A DNA stretch of 64,000 nucleotides from Botryosphaeria dothidea (GCA_011503125.2 WWBZ02000062.1:3410001-3474000); one strand, 5' to 3'; shown: positions 35,357-47,603, counted from the stretch's first letter. Numbers and translations are program-made. Notes: generated by a model from the letters alone, not told the origin.

Positions 35357-37069
35357 TCACTCCAACCAAGACCGCTCCTCCCGCCCGCTCTCCACCGTGC
35401 TTGAGCTCGCCACCATCGTCCTCTCGGATTGGGTGAATGCCTTCGTCGTCATCGGTTGCTGCTCTGGGGTAGCCTTGCTGGGCATGCCTCCCGCTGCCGG
35501 TGCCGCTCCTCGACTCTGCTGTCGTGGCTCGGGAGACAGGTAATCCATCCTCAAACTCCCCCTACCACTCCCGATCTCGACGTCGACCACCGGCGGCAAA
35601 TCCCTCAGCATGACCGCATCCCCTCCAGCCCCAGCCCTCCTGCCCGCATCCACCGTCGTCGCGAGCGACTGTCCTCCTCCCTCGCTGTTCAACAAGCTGT
35701 GCGCCCCCCACCACCAATAATGCCTCGACGTCCTCCTCTCACCCTCCCCCTTCAACCCCAGCTTCCGCGCCACCGTCGACGTCACCGTCGTCGACGTCCC
35801 CTCGCTCCCACTCTCATCTTGCGTGGGTCTCCCTCCCCCGAATTCCTTCGCATCCACCCTCGCGTAGCTCCGCCTCTCCTGCGCCCTTCGTCTGGTCCTC
35901 CACGCGCTCACCCCGGCGCCCTCGAGCGCGCGCGGGAAGTGCCGCGCCACGAACGGCGTCAGCGTCGGCAGGCACGCGCACGTGGTGCCGAGCGTCATCT
36001 CGACGCCGCACCAGAGGTCGTGCTGCCAGATGACGGAGGGGAGGTTGTGGGGCGTGATGTGGCGGAGGGAGTACATGCGGATGATGCTGGCGATGCAGGG
36101 GCTTTTGTTTCCCCCGTCTCTTGTTAGTGGAAAATGGGTGAGGGAGGGAGGGAGGGAGGGAGGATTGTGGGCGTACATGGAGGAGAGGGCGAAGATGGAC
36201 ATGAGGAATTGGCGTTTGCGCTTTTGGGCGTGGAGGTTGCGGAGGACGGGGAGGGGGAGGAGGACGGCTGCGAACTGTTGGGGATGGGGTTGTGTGAGTT
36301 TTTGTCTTTTGTGGTGTGTGGGCGGGGCTCTTGCTTACGTCGGTGAGGACGTTGATGCTGCCGAAGGAGATCCAGACGGTGCGGAAGGACAGGCATTTGC
36401 CGGGAGGCGGGTTGGGCGTTACTTGTTGCCAGAAATGCTGGACGGGCTGGCAGATGAAGGCGAAGGCGAAGATGTTGGCGAGGGAGGCGGCGGTGTTGAA
36501 GTAGAGGAGGGCCGTGCAGAGGTTTTCGAAGAGCGGGATGGTGAAAATGCGGCGGTAGAGGAGGAGGATGGAGGTTTTGATGAGGAAGTTTTCCAGAGCG
36601 TAGATGACAGAGGAGCCCCATTGGGTCTGTTGGAGCGAGATGGGTTATTGATGAGATCATATGTGATTGCGGGGAAGGGAGATGCGAACTTTGTATAGAG
36701 AGGTCTTCATGCGGATCTCTTCGGGTGAGGTACCGAGTCCTGTGCCTTCGCCAAAGTGGAGATCTGTTTTCGGTCAGGTTGCCAGCTGCAGGATGAGCGA
36801 GTCTGTTGAAGAGTTCACGTACCTGATACGGCTATCGCGAGAGCGCATGCTCCTGAAAGGGTCTGCACGGTGATTAGCTGGTTATTGGCATCGAAGGTTA
36901 TATTGATTCGTACAATAGCCGCGCCTACAAACCACTCCTCAATACCCATACCAAGCTTTGTGATGTATATTCTTGTGTACAGTCGCAAGAGGCCTGCAGT
37001 GACAGCAAGAAATTGCAGAGGTATCATGACACCAAAGTGTATGGCGATGACTTTGATGGACTCGGGCAT
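35357..37069 (-). CDS. Fungal rhodopsin-domain (PTH11-like) seven-helix membrane protein, six exons
   Basis: Exons 37069-36914, 36862-36823, 36763-36690, 36626-36339, 36274-36177 and 36101-35357 give 466 residues. About seven hydrophobic segments fill residues 10-300: for example HFGVMIPLQFLAVTAGLL, then YALENFLIKTSILLLYRRIF and FNTAASLANIFAFAFICQPV. The motif FLIKTSILLLYRRIF and the later SIIRMYSLRHI are typical of this fungal family. A long basic, Ser-rich cytoplasmic tail follows (about 320-466). Related proteins include PTH11-like receptors used in surface or nutrient sensing; many have unknown ligands. No extracellular CFEM domain precedes helix 1. The exon structure is supported by frame closure across five introns, one with a GGGA/TCCC repeat. 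Confidence 0.85.
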
Positions 37070-37738
37070 GATACTACCATTGTGATGGACGTCTTCTTGC
37101 GGGAGTAAGAAGAGACATCCGTTCTTCTCCGTGGAAAGCCTGGGCGGCGAACTTTTTTTTTAAAGTTTGGCAAGAGACGGCTCCGTTGCGACTGCTGACT
37201 AGTGATATCGTGCAGGAGTTGGCTTGGCGGGGATGTTTGAGATGTGTGATGTGCCTTTCCGCTCACGGTTAAGTGGTGGTGCACGCCTTCCCGTAAAGGT
37301 AGACCATCTACTCTGGTGCTGCAGATCTTCAAACTATATTAGCCGTCCCCAGGAACAAGATTGCTACTTGCACATGCCGCTTCCCCGAGGATTTTCTTCT
37401 GCCAACCAAGTGAGTTGCCGAAGGAGGCGCGGGCCGCCATAAGTGGAAATTGGTCAAAGCTCATTCGTGCGCGAACGGCGTGATCGTTTTCCCGTGGCAA
37501 ACTTGCCTCCACAAAAGGATTAAGATTTACTCGTCAGCTGGTGTGTTGCACAGAAGTGGATGCGCTTGCGCGGGTGGCTGAAGGCCTGCTTCAGATGTAG
37601 CTCGGGGCTCCATCAAGCCGGCCATTCTTTGCCGGAAGCTAGACGTTGTGACATCCGCAGGTCTTCGTCTGGAATGGTTCAGGTTTCCGATAGCTGGCTG
37701 GTTTCCGCTGGTAGCCGACGTGTTTTGGGGTGCGAATA
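37070..37738. other. Intergenic region
   Basis: 0.67 kb holding the promoter of the rhodopsin-fold gene and the 3' flank of MOD5. No supported gene. Confidence 0.5.
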
Positions 37739-39297
37739 CTACTTCTGATCACTCACCAGATCGTCCAAGGCGGCCATGGTGGACTCGATGTCACCTAGTG
37801 GATCTTCCGGTCCCGCGTCTTGGATGTTTGGCTTCTTCTTGGAGTTTTCGGCACTGGTCTCCTGCCTTTGTCTTCGCTTCTTCTCTCTTATTTTATGGCC
37901 GCGGCTCTGGATATGTTTGTTCCAGTCGGCTTCGGTAACAGCCACAGTGTTGCAGGCCTCGCAAGTCTTTCTTTGCCACAAATCTCTCCGCTCACTCAGA
38001 TCGTATTCACGTTTCGGTGCCAGCATCTCCGCTGCAGCATTGGAGAGGTTCTGAGGCTCGGGAAGTGGCTCGCCATCGAGAAATTTGCCTGCCAGATCCA
38101 AGGCAGGGGACTCTACTGAGTCGTGCCACTGGGATAAGTCCGAGCCGTCAAGTAAGTACAAGCTCTTTGTTGAATTGGCGTTGGTGAGGGCATTCAGCAA
38201 TTTAATCCGTATCCACCGAATCTGCCTCTTCGCATACTGGCGGGTACCTGCCTGGACTTGCTCGATGGCTTGTGTTCTGAGCTTTTCAAGTTCTTTCTCG
38301 CTAGCTGAGCCAGCGGCGAGGGTGCGTTGATATCCTTCAAACTCCTTGTAGCCGATCGAAACCCAGATACCACGGGTACGATCAACTTGTGTGCCTTCCG
38401 ATTCGCGGCTCTGCAAAAAGCGGTCGAGCTCATCGACCTCTGAAAGGAGACCATTGGCCAGCATCTTCTCTACACGAGCATCTAACCTTGCGCGAAGTGA
38501 TTCATTTGCTGCGTGGACCCAGAAGACCAGAGCCGGAAATCGAGCTGTTCTTGCTGGTCTTTGCTTCTCGGCTTCGCCATCTCCAGTTACAGATGACTGT
38601 TTGCGAAGGCTCTGCTCCTCGTACATTTGTGAGGCAGGCTTTCCGGTCTTGAGCCAGATTTCCAGGGAACGCTGTATCTTGCGACGATCATTCGGGTGCC
38701 AGCGATCAGCCATGACCGGATCGACTTCGCGGAGCTTAGCCAGAATGACTTCGGTAGGCTCATCCAAAATAGGATAGGCTTCTCCATGTGCATTGTCCTG
38801 TTTCAGATCTTCAGAATCTCCAGTGCCACCTGCAAGCGTGTCATTGAACAGCAGTGACTGGACGTAATAGTGGGTGCCTCCAACAACTACTGGCAGCTTT
38901 CCCCGAGAGTGAATATCTTTGATCACGTGCAAGGCTCTCTTCACAAATTCGGTGACGGTCCAGGTCTCCTCGTTGTGGGAGATGGCGCCAAGTAAATGAT
39001 GAGGTACGCCTTTCATCTCTTCGTCGGTGATTTTGTTGGTGATGACTGGCAGCCCCTCATACAGCTGCATGGCATCGCTGTTGATGATTTCACCGTTGAA
39101 ACGGCGGGCTATCTCAACGGCAAGCTATCCGGTAGGGTCAGAAATGCTGAGAAATATGACTGGATCAAAAATTGAAAGTTTCTCACCTGTGACTTCCCGG
39201 TGCCGGTGGCGCCTATGACGGCGATGACGGGTTTCTGGGGCCGGAAGCGCGCCATGGTCGTGAAAGGCTTCTGCAACGATCTCGCGACTCTCCACAT
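37739..39297 (-). CDS. MOD5: tRNA dimethylallyltransferase (isopentenyl-tRNA transferase)
   Basis: Exons 39297-39187 and 39124-37739 give 498 residues. It adds a dimethylallyl group to A37 of certain tRNAs. Motifs: P-loop GATGTGKSQ, substrate loop NSDAMQLYEGLPVITNK, VVGGTHYYVQSLLF, and a C-terminal C2H2 zinc finger (CEACNTVAVTEADWNKHIQSRGH) found in eukaryotic enzymes. Intron 1 (39186-39126 region) separates the P-loop from the rest. Two in-frame start codons exist: 39297 gives a 14-residue Arg/Ser/Lys extension like a mitochondrial presequence, and 39255 gives the cytosol/nuclear form. Yeast Mod5 uses the same two-start logic. Divergent from CAF16 across 245 bp. Confidence 0.94.
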
Positions 39298-39542
39298 GCA
39301 TGCAGGAAGAGTGAACGGCCAATGCTGTTTGTGGAGGCCAGGACCGAGAGGATTGCGCTCGGGAAAGTGATGGCCGGCTCCGCGCCAGCCCACTCGTCAG
39401 GGTCTGGATTGCCCTGCCGCGGCCGGTTCCGACGCAGCATCCGACATCATCCCGTCATCCATTCTGATGAAATATCGCGCCAGAGCCCGCCATGTAGCCT
39501 AACATCCCACCTTTCGTCTCCTCTCCTCCGCCACCTTTCGCA
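39298..39542. promoter_or_regulatory. Compact bidirectional promoter, MOD5 / CAF16
   Basis: Only 245 bp separate the two divergent start codons, so both genes must share promoter elements. No TATA box seen. Confidence 0.6.
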
Positions 39543-40465
39543 ATGTCCGGCTCCAGCTCCCAAACCAATGGCATCGCCCCGTCCATCGGCGTCAAGAATC
39601 TCAGCTACAAATTCCCCGACGGCAGCAGCGGTCTCAGAGATGTCATCCTCGATCTCCCGCCAGGAAGCCGCACGCTGCTGATCGGAGGTGAGTCAAATAT
39701 GCATCGCCAATTGCTCCGCTAAACATCCGCTGACCCGCGTCTGCCCACCCAGCGAACGGAGCCGGCAAGACCACCCTCCTCCGCCTGCTCTCAGGCAAAC
39801 GCATGGCCCCCGCCGGCACCGTCTCCATCGCCGGCGTGGATCCCTTCTCGCAGGGCCTCGAAGGCGTGACATACCTGGGCCTGGAGTGGGTGCTCAACCC
39901 CATCGTGCGCACCGACATCGACGTGCCGACGCTGCTCTCGTCGGTCGGCGGCGACTTTTACCACGAGCGCCGCGACCAGCTGGTGGAGATCCTCGACATC
40001 GACCTGAAGTGGCGCATGCACGCCGTCAGCGATGGCGAGCGCCGCCGCGTGCAGCTGGCCATGGGCCTGCTCCGCCCTTGGAGCATCCTGCTGCTCGACG
40101 AGATTACCGTCGACCTCGACCTGCTGTCGCGCAGCAACTTCCTGCAGTTCCTCAAGCGCGAGACCGAGACCCGCCCTTGCACCATCGTCTACGCCACGCA
40201 CATCCTGGACAATCTGGCCGAGTGGCCGTCCCACTTGGTGCACATGAGCCTGGGAAAGGTCAAGAAGTGGGGCAGCATTCAGGATTTCTACAAGAAGGAG
40301 CTCAATGGTCCCAACACTGGCAACAGCCAGCTTGGCGAGATTGTCCTCAAGTGGCTGCAGGAGGACCTCGATGAGAGAGGCCCTCGCAGCGGCCAGGCGT
40401 CCGAAGGCAAGACGTACCCATCGCTTGAGGGCAAGGGCGGCTATGGCCTGGAGAAGAAGGCCTAG
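39543..40465 (+). CDS. CAF16: CAF16-type soluble ABC ATPase (CCR4-NOT associated)
   Basis: Exons 39543-39687 and 39753-40465 give 285 residues, the family length. One ATP-binding cassette without membrane domains: an N-terminal [11 protein letters not shown] strand, Walker [10 protein letters not shown] (built across the intron), signature [14 protein letters not shown] and Walker [13 protein letters not shown]. Yeast Caf16 is a non-membrane ABC protein (ABCI-like) linked to the CCR4-NOT complex and Mediator; its exact job is unclear. Here the signature reads SDGER rather than SGGQ, as in the family. The C-terminus is Gly/Lys-rich. The splice model is fixed by Walker A. Confidence 0.94.
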
Positions 40466-43400
40466 TCTGGACCATTGATGTCTTCTTTTGTTTTTCTATC
40501 TTTTCTTTTTTGCATCTGGGTTTGGGAAAAGACAAGACCGGACTTCAACACGGCCAGGCTTCAACGCCGCTAGCATTTGCATGGGGAACGGAGTTTGTGC
40601 TTCCACAGCAAGATACCATGGGATCGAGATTTAACACGAGACGAATACTACCACGTTATGCTGCCGCATTGCAGTAATTCTCCCATCATCAATTTTTCCC
40701 ATGCTCGTATCTGCTCTGCAGTGATTTTCTAAAAGTGTTTCTTGCCGCCTGGAAGTCGTGTCACACATCCGAATACAGAACGATGGGCTGACGCTCGGTT
40801 CAGTTTTCAGGCTATTTAGAGTAAGCGGCACCTCATCCATCCGTTCTGCCGCTCTCAAAGAGTCGATTTTAAAGGAATTGGGGATGCGACTCGGAAAGGT
40901 ACAATTGTCTGCAGCAGAATATCGAAAGGCAGCCGGTCGATCGCTTGCAGCCAACCGCTTACCTTTCTGGGATGCACCCCGCGAGACAGGTCGACGCGAG
41001 TCAGTGATTCTTCTTGCCATGACATGGAAGTGAAGGAAACGCGGACGAGGGGCTCGGGTGGATGAGCAGTAATCTAATCTCGGGTTGTAGCAGGAAGGAG
41101 TTCCGAATGATGATTTGTCTGTTGGCGAAACGCAAGAGTCGCGACGTGCGGTGACACTGCTGCCGTCTCTCGCTCGTAAGCCCTTGGACTTTGCCTAAGC
41201 GAGGCGGCGCGGGCGTGTTGGCTGGGGTTGCGTCGCGTACACCGCTCTGCATCAGTCCGCTTTGGCCTTACCGCATTCCTTTGTGTCCCCCCAAGGCAGC
41301 CACCATCACGCTCCACCTGTGCAGCTCGGCCCATTCTAAGCCTACGCTAACTTAAGCATACAAGACCACGAATTGCACCCTGCGGAGCTTGAGAACTCCC
41401 CGATATGCATGCAGTAGCGCCGTTTCATCCTCCAGTGAGGCAGTGAAGCCGCCCTCCAAGCCTTCTGTGAGCGTGGCGGAGTCATCCAAGCACCCGCGAA
41501 CTGGCCCTAGCCCTTCCTTCGCGCATATGGCCCCCATCTGACCTCCGCCCGTACTCCCATTGCAACTGCAGGTTAAAGGTGAGCTGCGTCTGCTCCTCCC
41601 TTGAATCCTATCAGAAAAAAACCCTCCCACCTTCTCCGCACCATCCACTGCTGTATGCGGGCAGCCGCAAGTACAACATCCATCTTCTAACCATCATCAC
41701 CACCAATCTGGATCTCCACACTCCCAACCACATACACAGTCTCCCACGACATGCTCTCGAGTAGGGGTGGGCCCGACCTCTTTGGAGGAAGTGGGCGTTA
41801 TGGTAGTCGTTTCGAAGCTTGGGCTCCTCCCAAGCTCCGCGCCGGCCGCGACAACTACAATCATAAAAATCATACTTCTTTACACGATCGCTGTGTTGTA
41901 ATTCACGACGATGACGAAGAGAAGACGAGGAGAGAATCCAGCGCCGCCGATGTCTCGATGATGATGACGGAGAAGATGATGACCACCGACTGTCAGTCCC
42001 GCCGCCAACACTACTACCAACCCGACGTCTCCGCCGCCACCTGCATCACTACTGCTCTGCCGCCTGCCTGCCGCTTTTCTGCGCCTTCCAGCAGCACGCG
42101 ATGCAGCACGACTGTGGACTTAGGATGAGGGAGACTCGCCAGTTTGGGCCTGGCCATGACCGGACGGTCTTAATGTTGCTGTTGCACATTGCACACAGCC
42201 ACTGGAGCCGACGGAATTTTTAAACACACCAATTATCAATTCTGACAACGTGGAGAACAGTGGGAAGGGGAAAGAGGGGTTTTGAACGTGGAAAAGGAAC
42301 GGGGGAGGAAGCAAAGCGGAGGACGACTACCTTTCGATGGGATTCGGACGATCCGTCGAATCGAGTACATCTCGGCGTTGGAGGGGAAGGCGGAGAAAGG
42401 GACGAGACATCCTTCTCTCCGCCAGTTGCTGTTGTTGGAATACACACATCAACGGACGCGGTATCTGAGCCAGTGTGTCGGGCTTGCCGCTGTCTACCGG
42501 AAATACCACCGCCGCGAGTTCGACCCGCACGCTGCGTGCGGACGGCTCGCCGGGAAAATCGCACACACCCTTGCTTCTTCTCAAAACGCCTGCAGCTGGC
42601 TGAAGGGAGGGTAAACACACCTTGATTCATGATTTCGGGGTCAACGATCGGAGTATCTCGGCTTTTCCTTTAGGCGCTGCTGTCCATTTCTTCGCTTTCG
42701 ATCTGCAATCTTCTAATGAGTTGGTGTTTCTTGGAAGGTTTCACAAGACGATTTGCCGGAGTTGGAATCTCTTTTTCTCTCGGGATATCAGCGTCTCAGG
42801 AATCGGTGTCCGGGTTTTCCGTGTTTTCTGTTTTACCTCTCTCTTCCGGGCTGGGTGTTTTCTCACTAAGGGACGTATCTTCCTCGTTCTCGCTCTCCAT
42901 GTTCTTAGCCTTCCCACGTAATCACTTGGTCAGAATTGAGTCTACCTTATCTGAACGGTTTCTTTTTGGTTCTGCGTGCCGGTCTTTCGTCTCGGATTTC
43001 CTTCGCCCCGCCAACCAGCTCTGTGCAGTATTTCCCGCCGATAGTCTCGCGCTCGTCTTGGTCCATCTGGTCTTCCCTAAGGATTTCGATTTGCATGTCG
43101 GAGCAGTCATACGCTAACCCATCGGACGATTTCTCGACACAGACACGCCATCACCCATCAATGTCTCCTTCACTGCCAGACTTTGATCTACATCGTCTGC
43201 CTCTTTTCGTCAACGCATGTGCCCTGCGCAGATGCTTGAGGAAGAGATGGTGAACAATGTCATGGAGAGGCCGCAAAAACCGGGCCACCTCCTTGGAAGG
43301 CGCAGTTTTGGGTTTCGCGGACAAATCCAGACCCGCCGTGGCGCGCGCGCTCACGCAACCCCACCTGCAACAGGTTTTAGTGCTGACCGCAGTGCGTTTC

Positions 43401-43996
43401 AAGGACGGTCAGACGGCAGAATCCGGGAGGGAGTGATCGACGTGAGGCTCATGGCGTGGGGCCGCGCGGACGGTTTGTTGGGTGTTGCCCCGCCCCGGTC
43501 TGGCAAGCGCGACCAAGAAATCGAGCGGGCGAGAAACTGGGCGGCCCGCACCGCTTCTCGCTGGTATGCTACCCGGCGACCCAACCCGTGCGCGTCTCTC
43601 GCCTTCTCTGGTTACCTGGTCTCACCTGTTGAGTACCGATACCACCTCTCATGATGGCTCTCCGAGTGGTCAGCATGAATCTTGCCACCGTTGATATCTT
43701 TCTGGCCCCCATCCTCGATAACGAGCCCCTGACCCCGATCGTCTTGGCCTAAGCAGCTGGCTGCATTGCCTAGTAAGTACACTCGAATTTCGGGATAAGC
43801 TCCATGCAAGTCTTGCCTTTATTGGAGAAACAGCAGCTTAATCGGTTCTTACGCATATCCATACGCCCGCCTCGTTAAGGGCCCATTTTCATGGCTTTCA
43901 ACCCTGCCCGTTCATGTGAGCTATTCTCCCCGCAAATTTCTCTTAACTCATCTTCCGAAAAGCATTCTGTGCATCAGCCAGCACTCCCTCGAAACA
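40466..43996. other. 3.5-kb gene-free stretch
   Basis: No supported gene. The longest frames (41751-42128, 42220-42630 on minus, 43217-43654) have no start context, splice logic, domain or hydrophobic pattern I can recognise; several are antisense to each other. A His/Asp-rich frame at 41751 resembles microsatellite-derived sequence (GATGATGA units near 41955-41990). The region may hold regulatory or noncoding RNA sequence, or mutated repeats. Confidence 0.4.
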
Positions 43997-46333
43997 ATGA
44001 ACCCTTATCACGGACTCGACGGATACGAAAATAATCTTTGTAGTGCATGTCAAGCCGTCTTCCTCAGAGTCAGCACCTCGCATCCAGAACAAATCATAAG
44101 TCTTTTGCGACATGACTGTGAGAATTTTTATGCCGTCCTCCGCCTTTTGACATGCACCGGTGTCTTGAGCTAAGTACAAGACGATTGCACAGTCCATATC
44201 CAGCGTGATAAGGATAGGATAGCAATCTTCGAAGTGTCATGTGGATCCAAGCCATCCGCTGTCCAGAGATGGATTGTCGATGAAGATGTGGAAACAAACG
44301 TACGACATAAAATAACCCAACACAGCGATGATAAGGCTGGGTGGCAGCTTGACTACGCGCAGATCAAATACTGGCTACACCATTGTCGTACATGTCACTT
44401 AGGAACTTGTTCCCGGCCAGAAACACTTCTGAAAATTGACAATCTGCTCCTTATCGACGTTCAAAGACACTGCCTGGTGGAAGCGGGTTTACAGTGCGAC
44501 TACGTTGCTCTCAGCTATGGTTGCGGGAAACGCATTGGATTTGATCAATCTCCAATCGATCTGATTGGAATGAAAATTCTTCAAGGGGAGGGAATACTTT
44601 CACGTGTGGAATTGCCGACCACCATTAGAGACGCGATGCACCTCGTTGGCAAAATCGGCGAACGATATCTCTGGTGCGACTACCTTTGCATTATCGCCCA
44701 TGACCACTCATCCAAACAACGCCAGATCCGACGGATGGACAAGATATACAACCAAGCTATTTTGACGATAGTAGCACTCTCAGGCGCCAATGGCCATGAA
44801 CCCCTACCTGGTGTACGACGTTCTTCCCGAGATTCAATATGCCGTGGTCTACAATTCGACAAGAAAAGGATGATCCATGATGACAACAAGGATGCATCAG
44901 CCTCAAGACCTCGCATGAGTATGCGTGTGTTCCCTCCTGCTCTAAGCGTTCTTCGAGAACAGTCCTCGTACGAGACTAGGGGGTGAACATTCCAAGAGGA
45001 GTTGCTATCTATGCGCTGTCTTTATTTGACAGAAGCCCAGGCCTATTTTCGTTGTCCACATGGGGTGCTCGGGGAAGACGGAGCCGATGGACTCCCTGAT
45101 GACTCCAAGTCTACAGAACTGTTGTCTGTGGTTCCTTTGCTGTTTGGGGGGCGAAGTCTTTCAAACGCGAAAAAATACGACCTTCACAGTCTGTATGCTT
45201 CGTCTCTTCTTGAGTACACGAATCGCTACTTTTCATTTCAAGAAGACGTGTTGAACGCATTTTATGGCCTTCAAGAGGTCTTTGCACGGTCTTTTGGCAC
45301 CTCCTTCTGTTGTGGACTTCCCGAATCTATCTTCGACTACGCTCTTCTCTGGAGACCAACCTCACTTTTACAAAGACGAGGAGTTCCGCTTCCAAGCTGG
45401 TCCTGGGCATCATGGAAAGGGCAAATTCAACAGCAATGGCTGGAAGAAGCCCCGCAACTCGGGGGCGCCTCTTCCATAACGTTCAACTCTGCTGTTCAGA
45501 CTTTCCGGGTCATGGCACCATCAGAAATGACAAACTCAGAGCAAATAAAGTCTGGATTCATTTTTTCAAGAAGAGTGCGAAAAGAGGAATATGTGGACAC
45601 GGACTGCCTGGCCACAATAAAATGCATTTCCTCCACCGCAAAGCAAGAGGCATTTTATTCTAATTTTCTTCAACGAATCCGCCAATGGATAACCTCGACT
45701 TTCCACAGATTGCGGCTGGGTTTCACTCCATATAGCAAGAGTAACTTCCTTTGCTTTCAGGCATATACAGTGCCATTTCACGGGAATTTTGACCTTAATG
45801 GTGGCCAATTGTTCGAGAATGCCATGGGTTATGGTTTGACCCTCACCACAGCAAACGGCAAGCGCACTACTCGAAATAGGCGGAGTCAACAACTTTGGAC
45901 ATGCCCTAGGGGTTTTCACCCCTTACAGTTCACGAAAGGCTCCACCTCAATTGCCAGATCGCAGTATCTCGCGACAGTGGTGTTGCGCGGAGACCATGAT
46001 CGCGAGCCCGCTGGTGTCGTCTTCGACTTCGAGAACGACATCAGACATCGCGCGAAGCTGTATGAGAGTGGAAACAACAGTGTCCGTGCAGCCTGTTATT
46101 TCGTTTTCCTGTCCTCTGTGGAAATTCAGAATCGAGACGGATCTGACATCTCCAATTCCAGACTAGGAGAATTCTCCGAAGGGCAGAAAATAGCTAAACT
46201 GTGGAATGTGATGCTGCTGATGGAAACTCATCAAGATTTCTGTGAGAGAGTTGCTGTGGGCAGACTAAACGCTGACCTACTTAGTACGCGCGGGTTGTCT
46301 TTTGTTGAGCCTTGTTTCATCAGACTGCTGTAG
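43997..46333 (+). pseudogene. HET-domain (heterokaryon incompatibility) gene broken by a TGA
   Basis: One frame runs from ATG 43997 to 46333 (about 759 codons) once a 57-bp intron (44118-44174, GTGAGA...CTAAG), which removes a TAA, is spliced out. The HET domain is clear: YVALSYG, LPTTIRDAMHLVGKIGERYLW, LCIIAHD, RQIRRMDKIYNQAILTIVALSG. Later come ETRG, then TFQEELLSMRCLYLTEAQAYF and LPSWSWASWKG. Between ETRG and TFQE the family always has Trp (TRGWTFQE); here codon 311 (44984-44986) is TGA. No intron removes it without deleting that conserved motif. A single G-to-A change therefore silences an otherwise open gene. HET proteins trigger self/non-self cell death in fungi. The first half of the domain could still be made. 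The ALSYVWG Trp is also Cys. Confidence 0.8.
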
Positions 46334-46541
46334 GATGATGTTACCAGAGCGCGGTATCGTAGCCTAGAACCTTGCAAATCTACCTTCGCAAACTTTTGAG
46401 CTTATACTTATTGTCCATAACGTACAGCTGTGGAACGTTCTGAGCGCCCAAAACGTAACGCTCGATATAATGACATTTTCTCATCAGAACATCTACATCG
46501 CAACAGTCACTCACGATGTCACAATTATGCATCCCTCATCT

Positions 46542-47453
46542 TCAAAACCTCCCAGGCGACTGAGGTAACTCAACCGGCGTGATCCTCTTCCTCGAACCCC
46601 ATCCTCCATCCGCCTCCACATACGCCGCAGCCGGATTCAACTCGTGAACCCTCGGATACTGCTGTTCTCCCTGATACACCACATCACCGCCGTGCGCCCC
46701 CCCAGCAGCCTTCTCTTCACCTCGCGCCGCCGCCCCCCTCCTCCTCCTCAACACCACCCACACCACAGCCGTCACCACCCCGGCCACCCCCGCCCCAATC
46801 GCAATCCCAATCCCCATGCTCGCCCCCGTACTCAACCCCGGCTTCTCCGCCCCCTCCCCCTCCCCCTCGCCCCCTCCACCCACGCACCCCGCACCCTCCG
46901 TAGCACCAGCAGCAGCGGCGGCAGTCGTCGTAGCCCCCGCGGCCGCCAACAAGCTCGCAGCAGCGGAAGCAGTCACCGTCGCGACGCCGCACGCCGTGCC
47001 CGCGCCGGCGGGCTGCCACGTCAGCGCGGCCGGGCTGGCGCGCGCGTTCGTCACGTCGACGACGCCGCTGTCGACGTAGCGGTCGGCGTCGCCTTGCTGG
47101 ACGAGCTGCCAGTGGCACGAGCCGGTCCAGGTGGTGTTGACGGTGAAGGTCATGCGGCCGTTGCCGGAGAGGCCGGGGATGGATTGGACTGCGTGGGGGA
47201 TGTCAGTGCGAGGGGGCGAGAAGAGGAGAGGGGGGGAAGACGGACGTTGGGTCGTGCCGCACCAGTGCTCGAGGCTGGCTTGGTTGTATTCGGAGAACCA
47301 GGTCACGTTGAGCACGTCGCCGTTGTGGACGAGCGGGACGGTGGTGGTTTTGCTGGGGAAGGAGAAGTAGAAGGAGTTTGTGCTGGCGGCGGCGCGGTGC
47401 GCTGCGGCGGCGGCGAGCAAGAGCGCGGTGGTGGTGGCTGGACGGCTGAGCAT
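46542..47453 (-). CDS. Secreted-type single-pass membrane protein, paralogue 1
   Basis: ATG 47453 gives 303 residues unspliced, or 284 if a 57-bp in-phase stretch (47245-47189, GTCCGT...GCAG) is an intron. Signal peptide (about 1-24, Ala-rich); an extracellular domain with FYFSFPSKTT, VHNGDVLNVTWF, TFTVNTTWTGSCHWQL and CGVATV; an Ala/Thr/Gly linker; then a Gly/Ala/Val membrane helix followed by RRRR and a cytosolic tail with EQQYPRVHEL. The layout resembles Wsc- or mucin-type surface sensors without a WSC domain. The extracellular pattern matches the gene at 49833-50637, so the two are paralogues in opposite orientation. Very GC-rich. Function unknown. Confidence 0.7.
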   Translation of the reverse strand: MLSRPATTTALLLAAAAAHRAAASTNSFYFSFPSKTTTVPLVHNGDVLNVTWFSEYNQASLEHWCGTTQRPSSPPLLFSPPRTDIPHAVQSIPGLSGNGRMTFTVNTTWTGSCHWQLVQQGDADRYVDSGVVDVTNARASPAALTWQPAGAGTACGVATVTASAAASLLAAAGATTTAAAAAGATEGAGCVGGGGEGEGEGAEKPGLSTGASMGIGIAIGAGVAGVVTAVVWVVLRRRRGAAARGEEKAAGGAHGGDVVYQGEQQYPRVHELNPAAAYVEADGGWGSRKRITPVELPQSPGRF

Positions 47454-47603
47454 GTTGTGTAGATCGTGTTTTTTGGTGGAGCAGCGCAGCGGATCCAGCG
47501 AGAAATAAAAATTACAAAGGTAGAAGCTGGAGAAGCCGCCGGGGCGTTCAGGGTCAACGAGAGTCTTGCTCGAGCGTCTTGAGCTGGGGGCGGGGGGGGG
47601 GGG

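Noticed and set aside
44171..44173. TAA as a second disabling stop in the HET gene
   Set aside because: It lies inside a 57-bp intron (44118-44174) with GTGAGA and CTAAG ends that keeps the frame.
44984..44986. RIP as cause of the HET nonsense codon
   Set aside because: The mutated C on the opposite strand is followed by C, not A, so it is not the preferred RIP context.
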